Source: Tropicimonas marinistellae (lineage in GTDB: Bacteria; Pseudomonadota; Alphaproteobacteria; Rhodobacterales; Rhodobacteraceae). Taken from it: a stretch of 64,000 nucleotides of DNA. The stretch's first letter is position 1. Every line of letters starts with the position of its first letter. Below the pieces are notes generated by a model. That model was given only the letters and a program-made list of their open reading frames with translations. It was not told the DNA's origin and did not search any database. A program made the position numbers and the translations under genes. Shown piece by piece: positions 8,143-17,427 of this stretch. Location: positions 372,001-436,000 of the forward strand of contig NZ_LNCI01000004.1 in NCBI RefSeq assembly GCF_001509585.1, read 5' to 3'.

Positions 8143-8613
8143 TCAAACGCGGTGGTACGGGGCGCCGGCGAGGATGGACGTCGCGCGGTAGATCTGTTCG
8201 GCAAGCATCACGCGCGCCAGCATGTGCGGCCAGACCATCGGGCCGAAGGACAGGGCAAAATCCGCCTCCGCCACCAGCCCCGGATCAAGCCCGTCGGCAC
8301 CACCAATCACAAAAGCAAGGGACTGCGAGCCCGTGTCCCGCCAGTCGGCGATCCGTTTCGCAAAACGAGGGGAGTCGAGTGTCTTTCCCCGTTCGTCCAT
8401 CGCCACGAGCCGGGCGCCGCGCGGAAGCGCCTTGCGGATCAGCGCGGCCTCTCCCGCCTTGCCACCGCCCTTGCGTTCATCGACCTCCGCCACGGAGACC
8501 TGCGTAATCCCCAGCGGGCGGCCTGTACGTTCCGCGCGCTGGAGATACTCCGCAACCAGCGACATTTCGGGACCGGGCCGAAGCCGGCCGACGGCCACGA
8601 TCTGCAGGCGCAT
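8143..8613 (-). CDS. rlmH: 23S rRNA pseudouridine(1915) N3-methyltransferase RlmH
   Basis: A 156-residue SPOUT-class methyltransferase that methylates the N3 of pseudouridine 1915 in helix 69 of 23S rRNA using S-adenosylmethionine. The SPOUT knot motif FVIGGADGLDP and the C-terminal EQIYRATSILAGAPYHRV are diagnostic. The start is MRLQIVAVGRLRPGPE at 8613, whose A is also the last base of the rsfS stop (TGATG, 1-base overlap), so the two genes are translationally coupled; the longer frame to 8658 is not needed. Length equals the usual 155-156 aa. Confidence 0.96.
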   Translation of the reverse strand: MRLQIVAVGRLRPGPEMSLVAEYLQRAERTGRPLGITQVSVAEVDERKGGGKAGEAALIRKALPRGARLVAMDERGKTLDSPRFAKRIADWRDTGSQSLAFVIGGADGLDPGLVAEADFALSFGPMVWPHMLARVMLAEQIYRATSILAGAPYHRV

Positions 8614-8999
8614 CAGGTTTTCGGCGTCGCCTGCCCGACGCTGCCGGTGGGCAGCCACATCTTTTCGAGCTGGTAGAACTCGCGCACCTCGGGTCGGAAC
8701 ACGTGGACGATCACATCGCCCGCGTCAATCAGCACCCAGTCGCCCGCATCCTTGCCCTCGACCTTGGAGGAAATACCGAAGTCGGCCTTCAGCCGCTCCA
8801 CGAGTTTCTCCGAAATCGCCGCGACCTGGCGCGATGAGCGGCCGGAACAGATGACCATCTGGTCCGCCATTTCCGATTTGCCGCGTAGGTCGATGGCGAC
8901 CACGTCTTCGGCCTTGTCTTCGTCGAGTGAGAAGAGGATGCGTTCGAGCAGCGTGTCACCCGCAATGGTGGACTGGTCAAACTCGGTCGGCACGCTCAT
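8613..8999 (-). CDS. rsfS: Ribosome silencing factor RsfS
   Basis: A 128-residue RsfS/Iojap protein that binds ribosomal protein uL14 and blocks subunit joining when nutrients are short. Family blocks are visible: LLERILFSLDEDKAEDVVAI, ADQMVICSGRSSRQVAAI and GDWVLIDAGDVIVHVF. I use the ATG at 8999. The frame remains open upstream, and an AGGAGG at 9058-9065 lies near an in-frame CTG (9049) and an out-of-frame ATG (9055), so the true 5' end is uncertain (see findings). It overlaps rlmH by one base; this pair is a conserved bacterial arrangement. Confidence 0.93.
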   Translation of the reverse strand: MSVPTEFDQSTIAGDTLLERILFSLDEDKAEDVVAIDLRGKSEMADQMVICSGRSSRQVAAISEKLVERLKADFGISSKVEGKDAGDWVLIDAGDVIVHVFRPEVREFYQLEKMWLPTGSVGQATPKT

Positions 9000-9198
9000 G
9001 GGTGCCACTTCTGCCGCCGTTGGCGTGGCGGCCTCCGCTTGGTGAGACAGGACATTGCCCTCCTGATAACGCGCCGCCTGCGTCCCGGCGCTGGACGTGG
9101 AACCACGATAGCACCGGAATCGTGACGGCTCAACGACAGCCACGCTGTGCACAGGTCCAGCCGAATTCTTGCATGGTTTCACGGCAACAGCGGCCCAT

Positions 9199-9345
9199 TC
9201 AGTGCAGAATGCGGGTCGAAGCGCCGATTTTTGCGACCGACTCGGCGGTTTCTGCCCGTTGACCGGCAACCGCCTCGACGGCGACCGCGAGCAGCAGTAG
9301 CGCTGCGATCAGCGCAATGTGAACGTCTCTGTAGATCCTGCTCAT
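9199..9345 (-). CDS. Possible small membrane protein (48 aa)
   Basis: A 48-residue frame starting MSRIYRDVHI, followed by a hydrophobic segment of about 16 residues (ALIAALLLLAVAVEAVAG) and a short polar tail. That layout looks like a small anchored or exported protein rather than random GC-rich translation. There is no good ribosome binding site before the ATG at 9345. It lies between the MscS channel gene and rsfS on the same strand. No family recognised; it may be spurious. Confidence 0.3.
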   Translation of the reverse strand: MSRIYRDVHIALIAALLLLAVAVEAVAGQRAETAESVAKIGASTRILH

Positions 9346-9457
9346 CAGCGGGCGGTCCGATTGCTTGAAAAATCCGGGTGAGGAAGTTGCGGATAAAAGC
9401 GCTTTGAGGCAGGAGTTCAAGCCCTGCGACAAAATGTCAGGCTTACCAGGCATGCCA

Positions 9458-10789
9458 TCATCCAGAACGGTCCAACGCTTCGCCAGGCGCACCGTCGAGG
9501 AGCCGCACTTCGCGCTGCGGGAACGGGATCTCGATATTTGCCGCCTGGAATGCATCCCAAAGCGCCAGGTAGACATCGCCCCGGACGTTGGTGAGCCCCT
9601 TGGTCGGGTCGGATATCCAGAAGCGCAACACGTAGTCGATGGAACTGTCGCCGAAGTTGGTGATATGGCAGACCGGTGTCCGCACCTTCAACACGCGTTC
9701 AACAGTCTCCGCCGCCTCGATCGCACTGCGCCGGACAAGATAGGGGTCACTCGCATAGGCCGCGCCGAATGTGATGTCGAGGCGGACGTACTGGTCGGAA
9801 TGCGTCCAGTTCACGACCTGACCCGTAATCAGATCCTCGTTTGGTATCAGGTATTCCCGACCGTCGCGCGTTACCACCGAGACATAGCGGGCCCCAAGCG
9901 ATTGGATCCAGCCGAAGGTCTCGCCGAGAGAGATGACGTCTCCCGGTTTGATAGATTCGTCCATCAGGATGATGATGCCCGAAACGATGTTGGAGACGAT
10001 CTTCTGCAGGCCGAATCCGATGCCGACACCGATTGCCCCCGACAGCACGGTGAGCCCTGTCGGATCGAACCCGACGGCGCGCAATCCAAGGAAAACGGCG
10101 GATACGTACAATACCGCCTGTAGAATCTTGCCGAGCAGGACCCCGAGCGTGGGCGAGATATTCTCGCTCATGCGTATGCGCCGGTTCGCTGCATTGGAGA
10201 CACCGCGTGCGAGAAAGACGAGCGCACCGGTGATGACCAGTGCCTGCACGACGTTCAGCAACGACAGACGGAAGGTCTTGATCTCGACGGCGATGGCATC
10301 GAACAGCGCATAAGCGTCATCCAGCAGCCCGACGAAGTAGAGCGTGACGTAGATCCACGCCGCCCAGTTCACAAGCCGCCGCATGAGCGGGTTCCCGATC
10401 AGGCGCGTCGCCACGCCGATGATGAGCCATGCAAGCGCAATCGTGCCGACAACGACCAGAATGTAACTTCGCGACGGAAAGAGACCCATGATCTCCCGCA
10501 TCACGTAGATCGTTGCCCAGCAAAGTACGACGAAGGTGATTAGCCGGACGCGCCGTTGCAGCATGACGAGGATGCGGAGCTGCGCCTTGCTCCGCCCTTC
10601 CAGACCGCGGATCCAGTCGTGCATGCGTGGGGATACATACCACCCCACGAGCTGGGAAAGGACGAGCATTGCCGCGATCAGTCCTAGCTGGAACAATCGC
10701 GACGGTAAAAACATCAGGCGGGCGGAGAGCTCCAATTGCTCTGCGAGGGTTTTCAACTCTGCAAGGAAGGCCTGAATGTCCTGCTCCAT
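9458..10789 (-). CDS. Small-conductance mechanosensitive channel, MscS family
   Basis: A 443-residue inner-membrane channel protein. The N-terminal part holds about five or six hydrophobic helices. The pore-lining helix and beta domain of MscS are visible from GAIGVGIGFGLQKIVSNIVS onward, followed by ILMDESIKPGDVISLG and REYLIPNEDLITGQVVNW, which are hallmark MscS motifs. Such channels release solutes on hypo-osmotic shock. It stands alone, divergent from leuC across about 250 bases. Longer than E. coli MscS (286 aa) because of the extra N-terminal helices, as in YbdG/YnaI-type paralogues; which subtype is not resolved. Confidence 0.9.
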   Translation of the reverse strand: MEQDIQAFLAELKTLAEQLELSARLMFLPSRLFQLGLIAAMLVLSQLVGWYVSPRMHDWIRGLEGRSKAQLRILVMLQRRVRLITFVVLCWATIYVMREIMGLFPSRSYILVVVGTIALAWLIIGVATRLIGNPLMRRLVNWAAWIYVTLYFVGLLDDAYALFDAIAVEIKTFRLSLLNVVQALVITGALVFLARGVSNAANRRIRMSENISPTLGVLLGKILQAVLYVSAVFLGLRAVGFDPTGLTVLSGAIGVGIGFGLQKIVSNIVSGIIILMDESIKPGDVISLGETFGWIQSLGARYVSVVTRDGREYLIPNEDLITGQVVNWTHSDQYVRLDITFGAAYASDPYLVRRSAIEAAETVERVLKVRTPVCHITNFGDSSIDYVLRFWISDPTKGLTNVRGDVYLALWDAFQAANIEIPFPQREVRLLDGAPGEALDRSG

Positions 10790-11038
10790 GGTTCAGGATT
10801 GCATTCAAATTACCGGTGGTGCAATGCCCAAGCCCTTGCGGCGCGGGCCAAGTGATTGTACCGGAAGGCGCATGGCAAAGACCGTCGACATGGACGACCA
10901 CGCGCGCCTGCCCTGGCGCTTTCATGGCCTCGAAGGCCGGGCCACCGCGAACCTATGAGCGCTGGCGGCCGGTAGGGTCGGCCGCCGCCCGCCACACTTC
11001 CATGTCGCACATCACATACCCGAACGAGAGAAAAGCAA

Positions 11039-12445
11039 ATGACCGCCGCCAAGACGCTCTACGACAAGATCTGGGACGCCCACGTTGCCGATGAGGCGGA
11101 GGACGGGACCTGCCTGCTCTACATCGACCGCCACCTTGTCCACGAGGTCACGAGTCCGCAGGCGTTCGAAGGTCTGCGTATGGCCGGCCGGAAGGTGCGC
11201 GCGCCGGAGAAGACAATCGCCGTGCCCGATCACAACGTACCCACGACACCGGACCGCGAGCAGGGCATCAAGAACGAAGAGAGCCGCATCCAGGTTGAGG
11301 CGCTCGACAAGAATGCCCGCGAATTCGGCGTGAACTACTACCCTGTGGACGACATCCGGCAGGGAATCGTTCACATCGTCGGACCGGAACAGGGCTGGAC
11401 GCTCCCCGGCATGACGGTCGTGTGCGGCGATAGCCACACCGCCACGCATGGTGCCTTCGGCGCGCTGGCCCACGGCATCGGCACGTCCGAAGTCGAGCAC
11501 GTGCTCGCGACCCAGACGCTGATCCAGAAGAAATCCAAAAACATGAAGGTGGAGATCACCGGAAAGCTACGTCCGGGCGTCACTGCCAAGGACATCACCC
11601 TTGCGGTGATCGGCAAGACCGGCACCGCCGGCGGCACCGGCCACGTGATCGAGTACTGCGGCGAGGCGATCCGCTCGCTGTCCATGGAGGGTCGGATGAC
11701 CGTCTGCAACATGGCGATCGAGGGCGGCGCGCGTGCCGGCCTGATTGCACCGGACGAAACGACCTTCGAATACATCAAGGGCCGCCCCCATGCACCGAAG
11801 GGCGCACAGTGGGAAGCCGCGCTGACCTGGTGGAAGACGCTCTACACCGATGAGGGCGCGCATTTCGACAAGGTCGTGACGATCAAGGGCGAGGATATCG
11901 CGCCCGTCGTCACATGGGGCACCTCGCCCGAGGACGTGCTGGCGATCACAGACAATGTGCCGAGCCCGGAGGATTTCGCTGGCGGCAAGGTTGACGCCGC
12001 CCGGCGTTCACTTGAGTACATGGGCCTGAAACCTGGCACGCCGTTGTCCGAGGTCGCAATTGACGCGGTTTTCATCGGGTCCTGCACGAATGGCCGGATC
12101 GAAGACCTGCGCGCCGCGGCGGAGATCGTGAAGGGCAAGAAAATCGCCACGGGTGTGCGCGGCATGGTCGTACCGGGTTCGGGCCTGGTTCGATTGCAGG
12201 CCGAGGAAGAAGGGCTGGCGGAGATCTTCGAGGCGGCGGGTTTCGAATGGCGCATGGCGGGCTGCTCCATGTGTCTGGCGATGAACCCGGACCAACTTGC
12301 GCCAGAAGAGCGTTGCGCCTCCACATCAAACCGCAATTTCGAGGGGCGGCAAGGGTTTAAGGGGCGTACACATCTGATGAGTCCGGCAATGGCGGCCGCC
12401 GCTGCGATCACGGGAAGGCTGACAGACGTCCGCGACCTGATGTAA
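11039..12445 (+). CDS. leuC: 3-isopropylmalate dehydratase large subunit
   Basis: A 468-residue aconitase-superfamily subunit; with LeuD it isomerises 2-isopropylmalate to 3-isopropylmalate in leucine biosynthesis (cytoplasm). The [4Fe-4S] ligands are visible: Cys349 in FIGSCTNGR and Cys409/Cys412 in [11 protein letters not shown]. Substrate-pocket signature [20 protein letters not shown] is present. It is preceded by GAGAGAAAAG and a ~250-base upstream region shared with the divergent mscS gene. LeuD is encoded 2 kb downstream rather than immediately adjacent. Confidence 0.97.
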   Translation: MTAAKTLYDKIWDAHVADEAEDGTCLLYIDRHLVHEVTSPQAFEGLRMAGRKVRAPEKTIAVPDHNVPTTPDREQGIKNEESRIQVEALDKNAREFGVNYYPVDDIRQGIVHIVGPEQGWTLPGMTVVCGDSHTATHGAFGALAHGIGTSEVEHVLATQTLIQKKSKNMKVEITGKLRPGVTAKDITLAVIGKTGTAGGTGHVIEYCGEAIRSLSMEGRMTVCNMAIEGGARAGLIAPDETTFEYIKGRPHAPKGAQWEAALTWWKTLYTDEGAHFDKVVTIKGEDIAPVVTWGTSPEDVLAITDNVPSPEDFAGGKVDAARRSLEYMGLKPGTPLSEVAIDAVFIGSCTNGRIEDLRAAAEIVKGKKIATGVRGMVVPGSGLVRLQAEEEGLAEIFEAAGFEWRMAGCSMCLAMNPDQLAPEERCASTSNRNFEGRQGFKGRTHLMSPAMAAAAAITGRLTDVRDLM

Positions 12446-12500
12446 GGTTCGACGCAGTATGCGTCGTATTTGGGATCAGTGTATTGGGGAGAGAAGCGGC

Positions 12501-13025
12501 ATGAGCGAATGGGCACGGTGGCTTCTCCTTGGCGTATTGTCGGTCACCTTCGGCTCCTTTGCGCTGGCCAATGCCTATGGGGCATCTCAGGCGGTTACGC
12601 TCGTCACCGGATCTCTTCTCATTGTCGCCGGCGTCATCCAGGTCGGCGTCGGCATCCACGATACCGGTGCCGCGAACAAGCTGATCTCCGTGATCCTTGG
12701 CTTGCTGGTGACAACCCTGGGGTTGCTGCTACTGCGCAACCCTTTCCAGGGAATGCGCTCGCTGGCGCTACTTGTGACAGTTTTCATCGGTGCGGCCGGC
12801 GTTCTGCGGCTCGTCTGGGCATTACGGATGCGCAACACCAAATACTACTGGACGATGCTGATCTCCGGCGCGCTGTCGGTGCTTCTTGCCGGGTATATCT
12901 TCTCCAGCTTCGACCAGACATCCAAGCGCCTGTTGGGTACGCTCCTCGGGATCGAGATGATTTTCAACGGCGTCGCGCTTGTCGCGCTTGCATTGTTCCT
13001 GCGTGCCAATCGCGACGAGACGTAG
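12501..13025 (+). CDS. HdeD family membrane protein (DUF308)
   Basis: A 174-residue integral membrane protein with about six closely spaced hydrophobic helices in tandem DUF308/HdeD-like repeats (for example LVTGSLLIVAGVIQVGVGI and TLLGIEMIFNGVALVALALF). HdeD proteins are linked to acid resistance in enterobacteria; the role here is unknown. The start at 12501 is chosen because GGGGAGAGAAG sits 6 bases before it; the longer frame from 12459 lacks a site. It follows leuC by 55 bases and could be co-transcribed with it. Confidence 0.8.
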   Translation: MSEWARWLLLGVLSVTFGSFALANAYGASQAVTLVTGSLLIVAGVIQVGVGIHDTGAANKLISVILGLLVTTLGLLLLRNPFQGMRSLALLVTVFIGAAGVLRLVWALRMRNTKYYWTMLISGALSVLLAGYIFSSFDQTSKRLLGTLLGIEMIFNGVALVALALFLRANRDET

Positions 13026-13058
13026 CACGGCGCCGGGGCTCACCGCCACAGGAGGCGC

Positions 13059-14150
13059 CTACAGAAACACCTCGGTTACGGTCCACCAGGCGCCGACGGC
13101 CGCAATGACGGCAGAGGCCGGAATGGCCACGCGTGCCCGGTACCACGGTTGATGTCCGAACGGCAGACCGACCAGAATGAACGCCGCAAGGACCACGATG
13201 AGTTGACCGAGTTCGACCCCTATGTTGAACCCGATCAACCCGGCGGCGAATTGCCCTCCCTGCAAGCCGACCTCTTCCAGCACCGTGGCGAAACCCAATC
13301 CATGCAAGAGACCAAAGCCGAAAACCACTGCGATGCGAGCCCAGCCAAATTGTGCTCCGAGCATGTTCTCAACGGCGACATAGACAATGGACAGCGCGAT
13401 GAGCGGCTCAACGATTGAGGACGGCACCGACAGGATCCCAAGAGCCGCGAGCGCGAGGCTGATGGTATGGGCTGCGGTAAATGCCGTGATCTGCGCCAGC
13501 AGCGGCCCAAGTCGTAGCGAATAGAAGAAAAGACCCAGTACAAACAAGATATGGTCAGTGCCCATGGGGACGATGTGATGAAACCCAGAGGCCACGTATC
13601 GCGTAAAGGTCTGCAGGGCGTCGTCTTGCTCCACCGCGGCGCGCGGAAGCGGCGCGCTCATCTCGCCGCTTCGAAGAATGGCCGTGTAGCCGGTACGCTC
13701 ACCGCTGACATGCCGCACCGACAGTGGCCCCATTGTTCCGGACCAGCCAATGCGCACGGGGGTTCCGTCGTCCGGCAACGCGGCTCCGACCGTGAGGACG
13801 GACTCGCGCGGTCGTTCCACATCGCCCACCGCCGGTACTCGCAGTGCCAGCAAGTCCGGCGTGAGAGCCGTTTCCCCAGCCGTGAGGAAGAACTGTGATC
13901 TTATTGCGGGCCAGACACTCTGGAAGGCTGCCTCAAGTACCTCGGGATGCAGTGTCCTGAGACGATCATGATAGCCGGAGAGCGGCGAGTCGTTGGTGTC
14001 GGTCAGGCTCGCGAGGTCCATTCCAGCAACAAGCGGTTCCAGCGTAAGTCGGATGGACACCTCGACGCGGTCACGACCCACGGTCACATCCGCAACGGAC
14101 GGCCGGAGCGGGTGGGCCAGTGTCGGCAACGTCACCGCAAAAAACAGCAT
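13059..14150 (-). CDS. HupE/UreJ-like membrane protein
   Basis: About 363 residues. A short exported leader (ending PTLAHPLRPS) precedes a ~200-residue periplasmic-type domain, then six hydrophobic helices with the motifs HHIVPMGTDHILFVLGLF and GFGLLHGLGFATVLEEVG that identify the HupE/UreJ family branch with a large N-terminal domain. Simple HupE proteins are nickel permeases, but the role of this longer branch is not established. The start is uncertain: I use ATG 14150, which gives a minimal leader; a GTG near 14216 would give a longer one, and the frame stays open to 14450. It points away from leuD and converges on the HdeD gene. Confidence 0.75.
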   Translation of the reverse strand: MLFFAVTLPTLAHPLRPSVADVTVGRDRVEVSIRLTLEPLVAGMDLASLTDTNDSPLSGYHDRLRTLHPEVLEAAFQSVWPAIRSQFFLTAGETALTPDLLALRVPAVGDVERPRESVLTVGAALPDDGTPVRIGWSGTMGPLSVRHVSGERTGYTAILRSGEMSAPLPRAAVEQDDALQTFTRYVASGFHHIVPMGTDHILFVLGLFFYSLRLGPLLAQITAFTAAHTISLALAALGILSVPSSIVEPLIALSIVYVAVENMLGAQFGWARIAVVFGFGLLHGLGFATVLEEVGLQGGQFAAGLIGFNIGVELGQLIVVLAAFILVGLPFGHQPWYRARVAIPASAVIAAVGAWWTVTEVFL

Positions 14151-14467
14151 GACACAGATCAGCCCGCGCCACGCAAGCGTCTGTGCAACGTCCCTGGCCG
14201 CAACGCCAAACCACACGCTCGAATTGACTGGGCCGTTCCGACGGCTTTCCACGACGCGCGCTAGATAACGGCGCGAATGCACGTCGCGCGGACCTACCCG
14301 GAATGGCGCACGGGATGTCTTTTTGGGGCGGAAGGGTCTCATTGTCTTCGTCCACATTGCACAGCGCCCGCGGCCGCGTCGTACCCCGCCACCGCGTTTC
14401 CGGCAACGCTTGCTCCCGCCATCGGCCTGCGGTATTTCCCCCCAACCCATCCCAGGAGCCAGATGCC
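14151..14467. other. Intergenic region between HupE-like gene and leuD
   Basis: About 317 bases carrying the divergent 5' ends of the HupE-like gene and leuD. AGGAG lies 12 bases before the leuD ATG. Part of it may be coding if the HupE-like gene starts upstream of 14150. I found no clear promoter or operator. Confidence 0.4.
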
Positions 14468-15073
14468 ATGGACAAGTTCACGACGCTGACAGGAATCGCT
14501 GCCCCGTTGCCGCTGATCAATATCGACACCGACATGATCATCCCAAAGCAGTTCCTGAAGACCATCAAGCGGTCCGGCCTCGGCGTGAACCTGTTCGACG
14601 AGATGCGCTACGATTCCGAAGGCAACGAAAACCCCGACTTCGTTCTGAACAAGCCCGCGTACCGGGAGTCGCAGATCCTTGTCGCGGGCGACAACTTCGG
14701 TTGCGGTTCGTCGCGCGAACACGCGCCCTGGGCGATCAAGGATTTCGGGATCCGCTGCGTGATTGCACCAAGCTTTGCCGACATCTTCTACAACAACTGC
14801 TTCAAGAACGGCATCCTGCCCATCGCCCTGCCGCAGGAAGACGTGGACAAGCTGATGGACGACGCCGAGCGGGGCGCCAACGCCGTGGTCACAATCGATC
14901 TGGAAAACCAGACCATCACCGGCCCCGACGGTGGCAAGATCTCGTTCGAGATCGACACCTTCAAGAAGCACTGCCTGTTGAACGGCCTTGATGATATCAG
15001 CCTTACGTTGGAAAAATCGGCCGCAATCGACACCTTCGAAACCCAGGCAGCACAATCTCGCCCTTGGGTTTGA
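14468..15073 (+). CDS. leuD: 3-isopropylmalate dehydratase small subunit
   Basis: A 201-residue partner of LeuC. It carries the swivel-domain signatures [18 protein letters not shown] and [18 protein letters not shown]. The start [15 protein letters not shown] at 14468 follows CCAGGAGCCAG; longer frames upstream have no family sequence. It is separated from leuC by the HdeD and HupE-like genes and is followed by a strong intrinsic terminator, so it is probably transcribed as a single gene. Confidence 0.96.
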   Translation: MDKFTTLTGIAAPLPLINIDTDMIIPKQFLKTIKRSGLGVNLFDEMRYDSEGNENPDFVLNKPAYRESQILVAGDNFGCGSSREHAPWAIKDFGIRCVIAPSFADIFYNNCFKNGILPIALPQEDVDKLMDDAERGANAVVTIDLENQTITGPDGGKISFEIDTFKKHCLLNGLDDISLTLEKSAAIDTFETQAAQSRPWV

Positions 15074-15097
15074 AAACCGCAAAAACACAAGATGTTG

Positions 15098-15126
15098 GGC
15101 CGCCCCGGAAGGGCGGCCTTTTTTTT
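15098..15126 (+). terminator. Intrinsic terminator of leuD
   Basis: GGCCGCCC, loop CGGAA, GGGCGGCC, followed directly by eight T residues, 24 bases after the leuD stop. A textbook rho-independent terminator. Confidence 0.93.
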
Positions 15127-15332
15127 ACCACATCTTTGATGCAAAGGCGCACCAGTTTCCCCGCAAAACCGCCGGATTGATTTTGTTAACCATAACCGTG
15201 ACTTGCCGGGCGAAGTGAAAGAAGGCAGAAATTGGGCAAAGTTGAGGCAAAATCTCGTCGCAGGCGAGACAACAACGCCCGTAACAGGCCGCGGCAACGC
15301 ATCGCGATCGGACGAGGCGAAGGAAACGGGTA

Positions 15333-16172
15333 GTGCTTACGAAGCTGACAAGCGCAGGTGTGCGCGCAATGCTCGTGGCGGTTCTGGTGGCGACGCCGTC
15401 GCTCCTACTTCCAGCCGTCAGCAGCGACACGTCCCAGATCGTGGTCCTGGTGGGCATGGCCTGCGCGGTGCTGACATTCGTCGAGTACGCCTCCGTTTAT
15501 CCAAGCCTCGTGGAATTCCGCGACGCCCCACCCTTCAATCGCATCCGCTTCCTTTCCCTCTTCCTGACTGTCTTCCTGCTCTCCGTGCTTGCGCGGGGAA
15601 TGGTCGTGCCCAACGGTTTGACATTGTTCATGCAGGCTGTCGGCGCATTGATTGGCTATGCGTTGGACTTCCCCTACAGCCCGGTGCGCCTGGTGCTTCT
15701 CAGCTTGCCCGATACCGCGACGGCAGCCCAGATCGGCCAGATACGGGCTGCCTCCGGAATGGCCTATCTCATCGGGTTACTGGCAATTACCTTCTTCTAC
15801 CTGATCCTGAAGCTGCACAATTGGCCCTCCCAGTCGGGCGCATTCAATGTCTGGATCAATCTGCCGACGTTCGACCCGACGGCCGGCGGAGACGTGGTTG
15901 ACCGCCTGAAGCGGGATGCGCGCGTTAACCTCGCGTTAGGCTTTCTCCTGCCATTCATGATCCCGGCGATCGGCAAGGCCGCGGCAGAGCTCTTCGGCAA
16001 TGCGATGATCAATGAACCGCAAACGATGATCTGGATGGTGTCGCTTTGGGCCTTCCTGCCTCTCAGCCTGTTCATGCGAGGAATCGCGATGTCTCGCGTC
16101 GCGGATATGATCCTGCAAATGCGTCGGCGCACCACCGCCGATCCGGCCACTGGCGGTTTGCTCACAACCTGA
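15333..16172 (+). CDS. Hypothetical multi-pass membrane protein
   Basis: A 279-residue protein with about six hydrophobic segments (for example MLVAVLVATPSLLLPAV, FLSLFLTVFLLSVLARGMV, ALGFLLPFMIPAIGKAAAEL and MIWMVSLWAFLPLSLFMRGI) and an Arg-rich C-terminus. The start is a GTG at 15333 preceded by AAGGAAA; an in-frame ATG at 15369 is an alternative. I do not recognise a family. Its stop overlaps the likely start of the next gene by four bases, so the two are probably coupled and functionally linked. Confidence 0.7.
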   Translation: MLTKLTSAGVRAMLVAVLVATPSLLLPAVSSDTSQIVVLVGMACAVLTFVEYASVYPSLVEFRDAPPFNRIRFLSLFLTVFLLSVLARGMVVPNGLTLFMQAVGALIGYALDFPYSPVRLVLLSLPDTATAAQIGQIRAASGMAYLIGLLAITFFYLILKLHNWPSQSGAFNVWINLPTFDPTAGGDVVDRLKRDARVNLALGFLLPFMIPAIGKAAAELFGNAMINEPQTMIWMVSLWAFLPLSLFMRGIAMSRVADMILQMRRRTTADPATGGLLTT

Positions 16173-17251
16173 CCACAATCCTCTTGCTGACCTTGCTTCT
16201 GGGCCAGCCGGTTCAGGCCGAAGCAGTGCGCGTGGCCACCTTCGCCACGGAACTGACCCGCAAGGGGCCGGGGCTGCTGCTGCGCGACATACTGAAGGGC
16301 GAAGACCCGCAGGTCGCCGCCGTAACTGAGGTGATCGCGGCGGTCGATCCGGACATTCTCCTGCTTACGGACATGGACCAGGATCTCGGCAATGTGGCGC
16401 TTTCGGCCCTTGCCGAACGGCTGGCGACAGCCGGTAGTCGCTATTCGCACATCTTTAGCCTACGCTCCAATGCCGGCATGGCGACGGGGCTCGACATGGA
16501 CGGCAATGGCCGCACGGGCGAGCCACGGGATGCCCAGGGCTATGGACGGTTTGCCGGACATGGTGGCATGGCACTCCTGAGCAAGTTCCCCGTAGATGCG
16601 CCGGCCGTCCGCGATTTCTCAGCGCTGCTATGGAAGGACCTGCCAGCAGCAACGATGCCAGTCCATGACGGTGCCCCATTTCCATCGGAGGCCGCACTGG
16701 ATATCCAACGGCTCTCGTCGGCGGGTCACTGGGACGTTCCGGTGTTGCTGCCGGACGGAACCGCCCTGCATCTGCTGGCTTTCGCCGCCACACCGCCGGT
16801 CTTCGACGGCCCCGAGGATCGAAACGGGCTGCGCAACGCCGACGAGATCGGCCTTTGGCAATGTTATCTGGACGGCGATCTCGGTGTCGTACCTCCACAC
16901 CGGTTCATCGTATTGGGCAAAGCCAATCTCGATCCGGAGGACGGCAACGGTCGTCATCCGGCAATTCGGGATTTATTGGCGGACCCTCGGCTGCAGGATC
17001 CTGCGCCGCGCGGCGGAGGCGCGAGTGCGCAATCACGTGGCCACTTGGGCGATCCCGCTCTCGATACGGCCGACTGGCCGGAGCCGGATGACGGCGGGCC
17101 GGGCAACCTGCGTGTGGACTATGTGCTTCCGGCAGCGGATCTGCTCGTCACCGGAAGCGGAGTTTTCTGGCCAAGCGGCGCCGCGGAAGGCATCGCCGGC
17201 GCAGCGTCACGCCATCGGCTGGTCTGGGTCGATCTGGATTTGGACGATTAG
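16169..17251 (+). CDS. Secreted endonuclease/exonuclease/phosphatase-fold protein
   Basis: About 360 residues. A hydrophobic leader (ILLLTLLLGQPVQA) precedes VRVATFATELTRKGPGLLLRDI, and later segments (DPDILLLTDMDQDLG, GHGGMALLSKFPV, LRVDYVLPAADL, SRHRLVWVDLDL) fit the endonuclease/exonuclease/phosphatase fold, including the Asp-Tyr-Val and C-terminal catalytic-His (S-x-H-R) positions. The start is a problem: there is no ATG or GTG at the expected place. A CTG at 16169 would give the classic 4-base overlap with the upstream stop (CTGA); TTG at 16184 is the next choice, and the frame is open back to an ATG at 16046. Substrate unknown; extracytoplasmic location inferred from the leader. Confidence 0.75.
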   Translation: MTTILLLTLLLGQPVQAEAVRVATFATELTRKGPGLLLRDILKGEDPQVAAVTEVIAAVDPDILLLTDMDQDLGNVALSALAERLATAGSRYSHIFSLRSNAGMATGLDMDGNGRTGEPRDAQGYGRFAGHGGMALLSKFPVDAPAVRDFSALLWKDLPAATMPVHDGAPFPSEAALDIQRLSSAGHWDVPVLLPDGTALHLLAFAATPPVFDGPEDRNGLRNADEIGLWQCYLDGDLGVVPPHRFIVLGKANLDPEDGNGRHPAIRDLLADPRLQDPAPRGGGASAQSRGHLGDPALDTADWPEPDDGGPGNLRVDYVLPAADLLVTGSGVFWPSGAAEGIAGAASRHRLVWVDLDLDD

Positions 17252-17427
17252 CGCCAGCATTCAGCCAGATCGCGCATCGCACGCGGTCCGATCTCGGAAG
17301 ATCATTCAGCTCTCGAATTCCCATTGAAATCGACACGGATAACCGAAGACGCGGCAGGCGCGCTTCTTGACCGGCACCCTGCCCGCAGGTACCTCCGCCG
17401 GGACACACACTGCGAGGAGCCGACACG

